A stretch of 6,518 nucleotides of DNA from positions 1 through 6,518 of the forward strand of contig CALVHJ010000075.1 of NCBI GenBank assembly GCA_944327425.1, in the 5' to 3' direction. Of this stretch, positions 5,576-6,518 are shown one piece after another (the stretch's first letter is position 1; the number at the start of each line of letters is the position of its first letter). This DNA comes from an uncultured Bacilli bacterium. Lineage in GTDB: Bacteria > Bacillota_I > Bacilli_A > RF39 > UBA660. The notes below the pieces were generated by a model. The model was not told where the DNA came from and did not search any database. It was given only the letters and a program-made list of their open reading frames with translations. A program made the position numbers and the translations under genes.

Positions 5576-6466
5576 TCATTTTTCTAAACTATCTAAGAAT
5601 TCTTGAAAATATTTTGGAAGTGGACATATAAACTCCATTTCTTTTTTCGTAATAGGATGTACAAAATTCATTTTATAAGAATGAAGAAATTGTCCAAAAC
5701 TAGTAGCTTCCTTTTTCGAATACACCGGATCATTAAAAATTGGATACCCAATATAGGCCATATGAACCCGAATTTGATGAGTACGTCCTGTTTCTAGAAT
5801 ACAACTAACTAAAGTATATTTATCATATCTTTTTATTACTTTCATATGAGTTACAGCATTCTTACCACCTTCTAAAACCGCCATTCTCTCTCTATTAAAC
5901 TTATCTCTACCAATAGGAGCATCAATAGTAGCACTTCCCCCTTTAAATACTCCATTTAATAAAGCAATATATTCTCTTTTAATTCTTTTATTTTTAAAAT
6001 CATCTGCTAATAATTCGTGAACTTGATTAGTCTTAGCTATCAATAATAAACCACTTGTATCTTTATCAATTCTATGAACTATTCCTGGTCGAACATTCCC
6101 ACCTACATTACTTAAACTATTAGTATAATACATAAGACCATTTACAAGTGTATTATTATAATTTCCATTTCCCGGATGAACAACAAGTCCACTAGGTTTA
6201 TTAATAACCATTAAATATTCATCTTCATAAACAATATCCAAATCCATTTTAACAGGCAGAATATTGGTCTCTATCTTCATTTCTTCATCATGAATTACAA
6301 TTTCATCATTTAAACTAACTTTATAACTAGCTTTAACTACTTTTTCATTAACTAAAACTAATTTAGAATCAATTAATTTTCCAATATATTCTCTTGAATA
6401 ATCAAGAATATTAGCTAAATATTTATCTATTCTAATATCTTTTTCATCACTTACTAACTTTATCAC
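5576..6466 (-). CDS. rluD: RluA/RluD-family 23S rRNA pseudouridine synthase
   Basis: The 296-residue enzyme belongs to the RluA/RluD group that makes pseudouridines in large-subunit rRNA (in E. coli RluD, helix 69). Residues 1-60 form an S4 RNA-binding domain. NKPSGLVVHPG (89-99) opens the catalytic core, GIVHRIDKDTSGLLL (128-142) holds the catalytic Asp134, and GRTHQIRVHM follows near residue 226. The HRID variant of HRLD is common in Gram-positive members such as Bacillus YlyB. The start is a GTG at 6464-6466, supported by AAAGGAG (6476-6482) 9 bases upstream. It overlaps the end of the upstream lspA-like frame by 20 bp, the usual lspA-rluD order in Bacillota, so the two are probably one operon. 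The exact rRNA site modified here cannot be told from sequence. Confidence 0.92.
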   Translation of the reverse strand: MIKLVSDEKDIRIDKYLANILDYSREYIGKLIDSKLVLVNEKVVKASYKVSLNDEIVIHDEEMKIETNILPVKMDLDIVYEDEYLMVINKPSGLVVHPGNGNYNNTLVNGLMYYTNSLSNVGGNVRPGIVHRIDKDTSGLLLIAKTNQVHELLADDFKNKRIKREYIALLNGVFKGGSATIDAPIGRDKFNRERMAVLEGGKNAVTHMKVIKRYDKYTLVSCILETGRTHQIRVHMAYIGYPIFNDPVYSKKEATSFGQFLHSYKMNFVHPITKKEMEFICPLPKYFQEFLDSLEK

Positions 6467-6518
6467 TTCTATCTTCTCCTTTAATCACTGCTACAATAAG
6501 TAGTATTACGCCTAAAAC
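6447..6518 (-). CDS. lspA: C-terminal fragment, probably signal peptidase II (LspA)
   Basis: Only the last 23 codons lie in the window, ending with TGA at 6447-6449. The fragment reads VLGVILLIVAVIKGED then a polar tail RSDKVSK: the end of a membrane helix and a short basic cytoplasmic tail. It is the only open minus-strand frame at this edge. LspA, the membrane aspartate protease that removes lipoprotein signal peptides, ends in such a helix and is commonly encoded just before the rluD/ylyB-type gene in Bacillota. The catalytic aspartates would be outside the window, so the name rests on gene order and the tail only. Confidence 0.6.
   Translation of the reverse strand, partial: VLGVILLIVAVIKGEDRSDKVSK

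Noticed and set aside
5551..5590. Terminator between the convergent four-helix and RluD genes
   Set aside because: Only a weak 4-bp AAAG/CTTT pairing is visible with no proper T-run on either strand.
5603..5797. Plus-strand reading frame of 64 codons
   Set aside because: It is antisense to the RluD-type gene and contains no recognisable domain.

Overview
The window is AT-rich DNA from a low-GC Gram-positive bacterium (Bacillota, most likely class Bacilli). The evidence is the strong AGGAGG-type ribosome binding sites, the AT-rich codon choice, a YunB sporulation protein, a rhomboid protease with a Bacillus GluP/YqgP-like N-terminal domain, the lspA-rluD gene order, and a tRNA-Met remnant close to the Bacillus elongator tRNA-Met. 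YunB suggests a spore former or a descendant of one. Species cannot be named from this sequence.

Left part (1-1336). A plus-strand gene encodes a C45-type Ntn hydrolase/acyltransferase. A 323-base non-coding stretch follows. It holds an all-A/T 20-bp palindrome, helically spaced TCAAA repeats, a strong terminator, the 3' part of a tRNA-Met gene (anticodon to CCA) without its 5' half, and the terminator of that tRNA. A tRNA 3' part without its 5' part is the classic footprint of an integrated element that used the tRNA gene as attachment site. The DNA to the left may therefore be the end of an integrative element or its remains, and the DNA to the right the original chromosome. No integrase is in view, so this stays an inference.

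Middle part (1337-3294). A minus-strand pair encodes a very acidic protein with one C-terminal membrane anchor, followed 15 bp later by YunB. Divergent from the pair is a short single-cluster ferredoxin gene with its own extended -10 promoter and a terminator hairpin around its stop codon.

Right part (3283-6518). A minus-strand pair encodes a seven-helix rhomboid protease and an RsuA/RluB-type pseudouridine synthase, 6 bp apart with the second ribosome binding site lying over the first stop codon. Divergent from the rhomboid gene is an unrecognised four-helix membrane protein. Last come an RluD/RluA-type pseudouridine synthase and, at the edge, the tail of what is probably lspA, overlapping by 20 bp. 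Two 23S rRNA-type pseudouridine synthases of different families thus lie within 3.2 kb.

No complete new system is visible. The most informative observation is the tRNA-Met remnant with repeats beside it; next is the tail-anchored acidic protein upstream of yunB.
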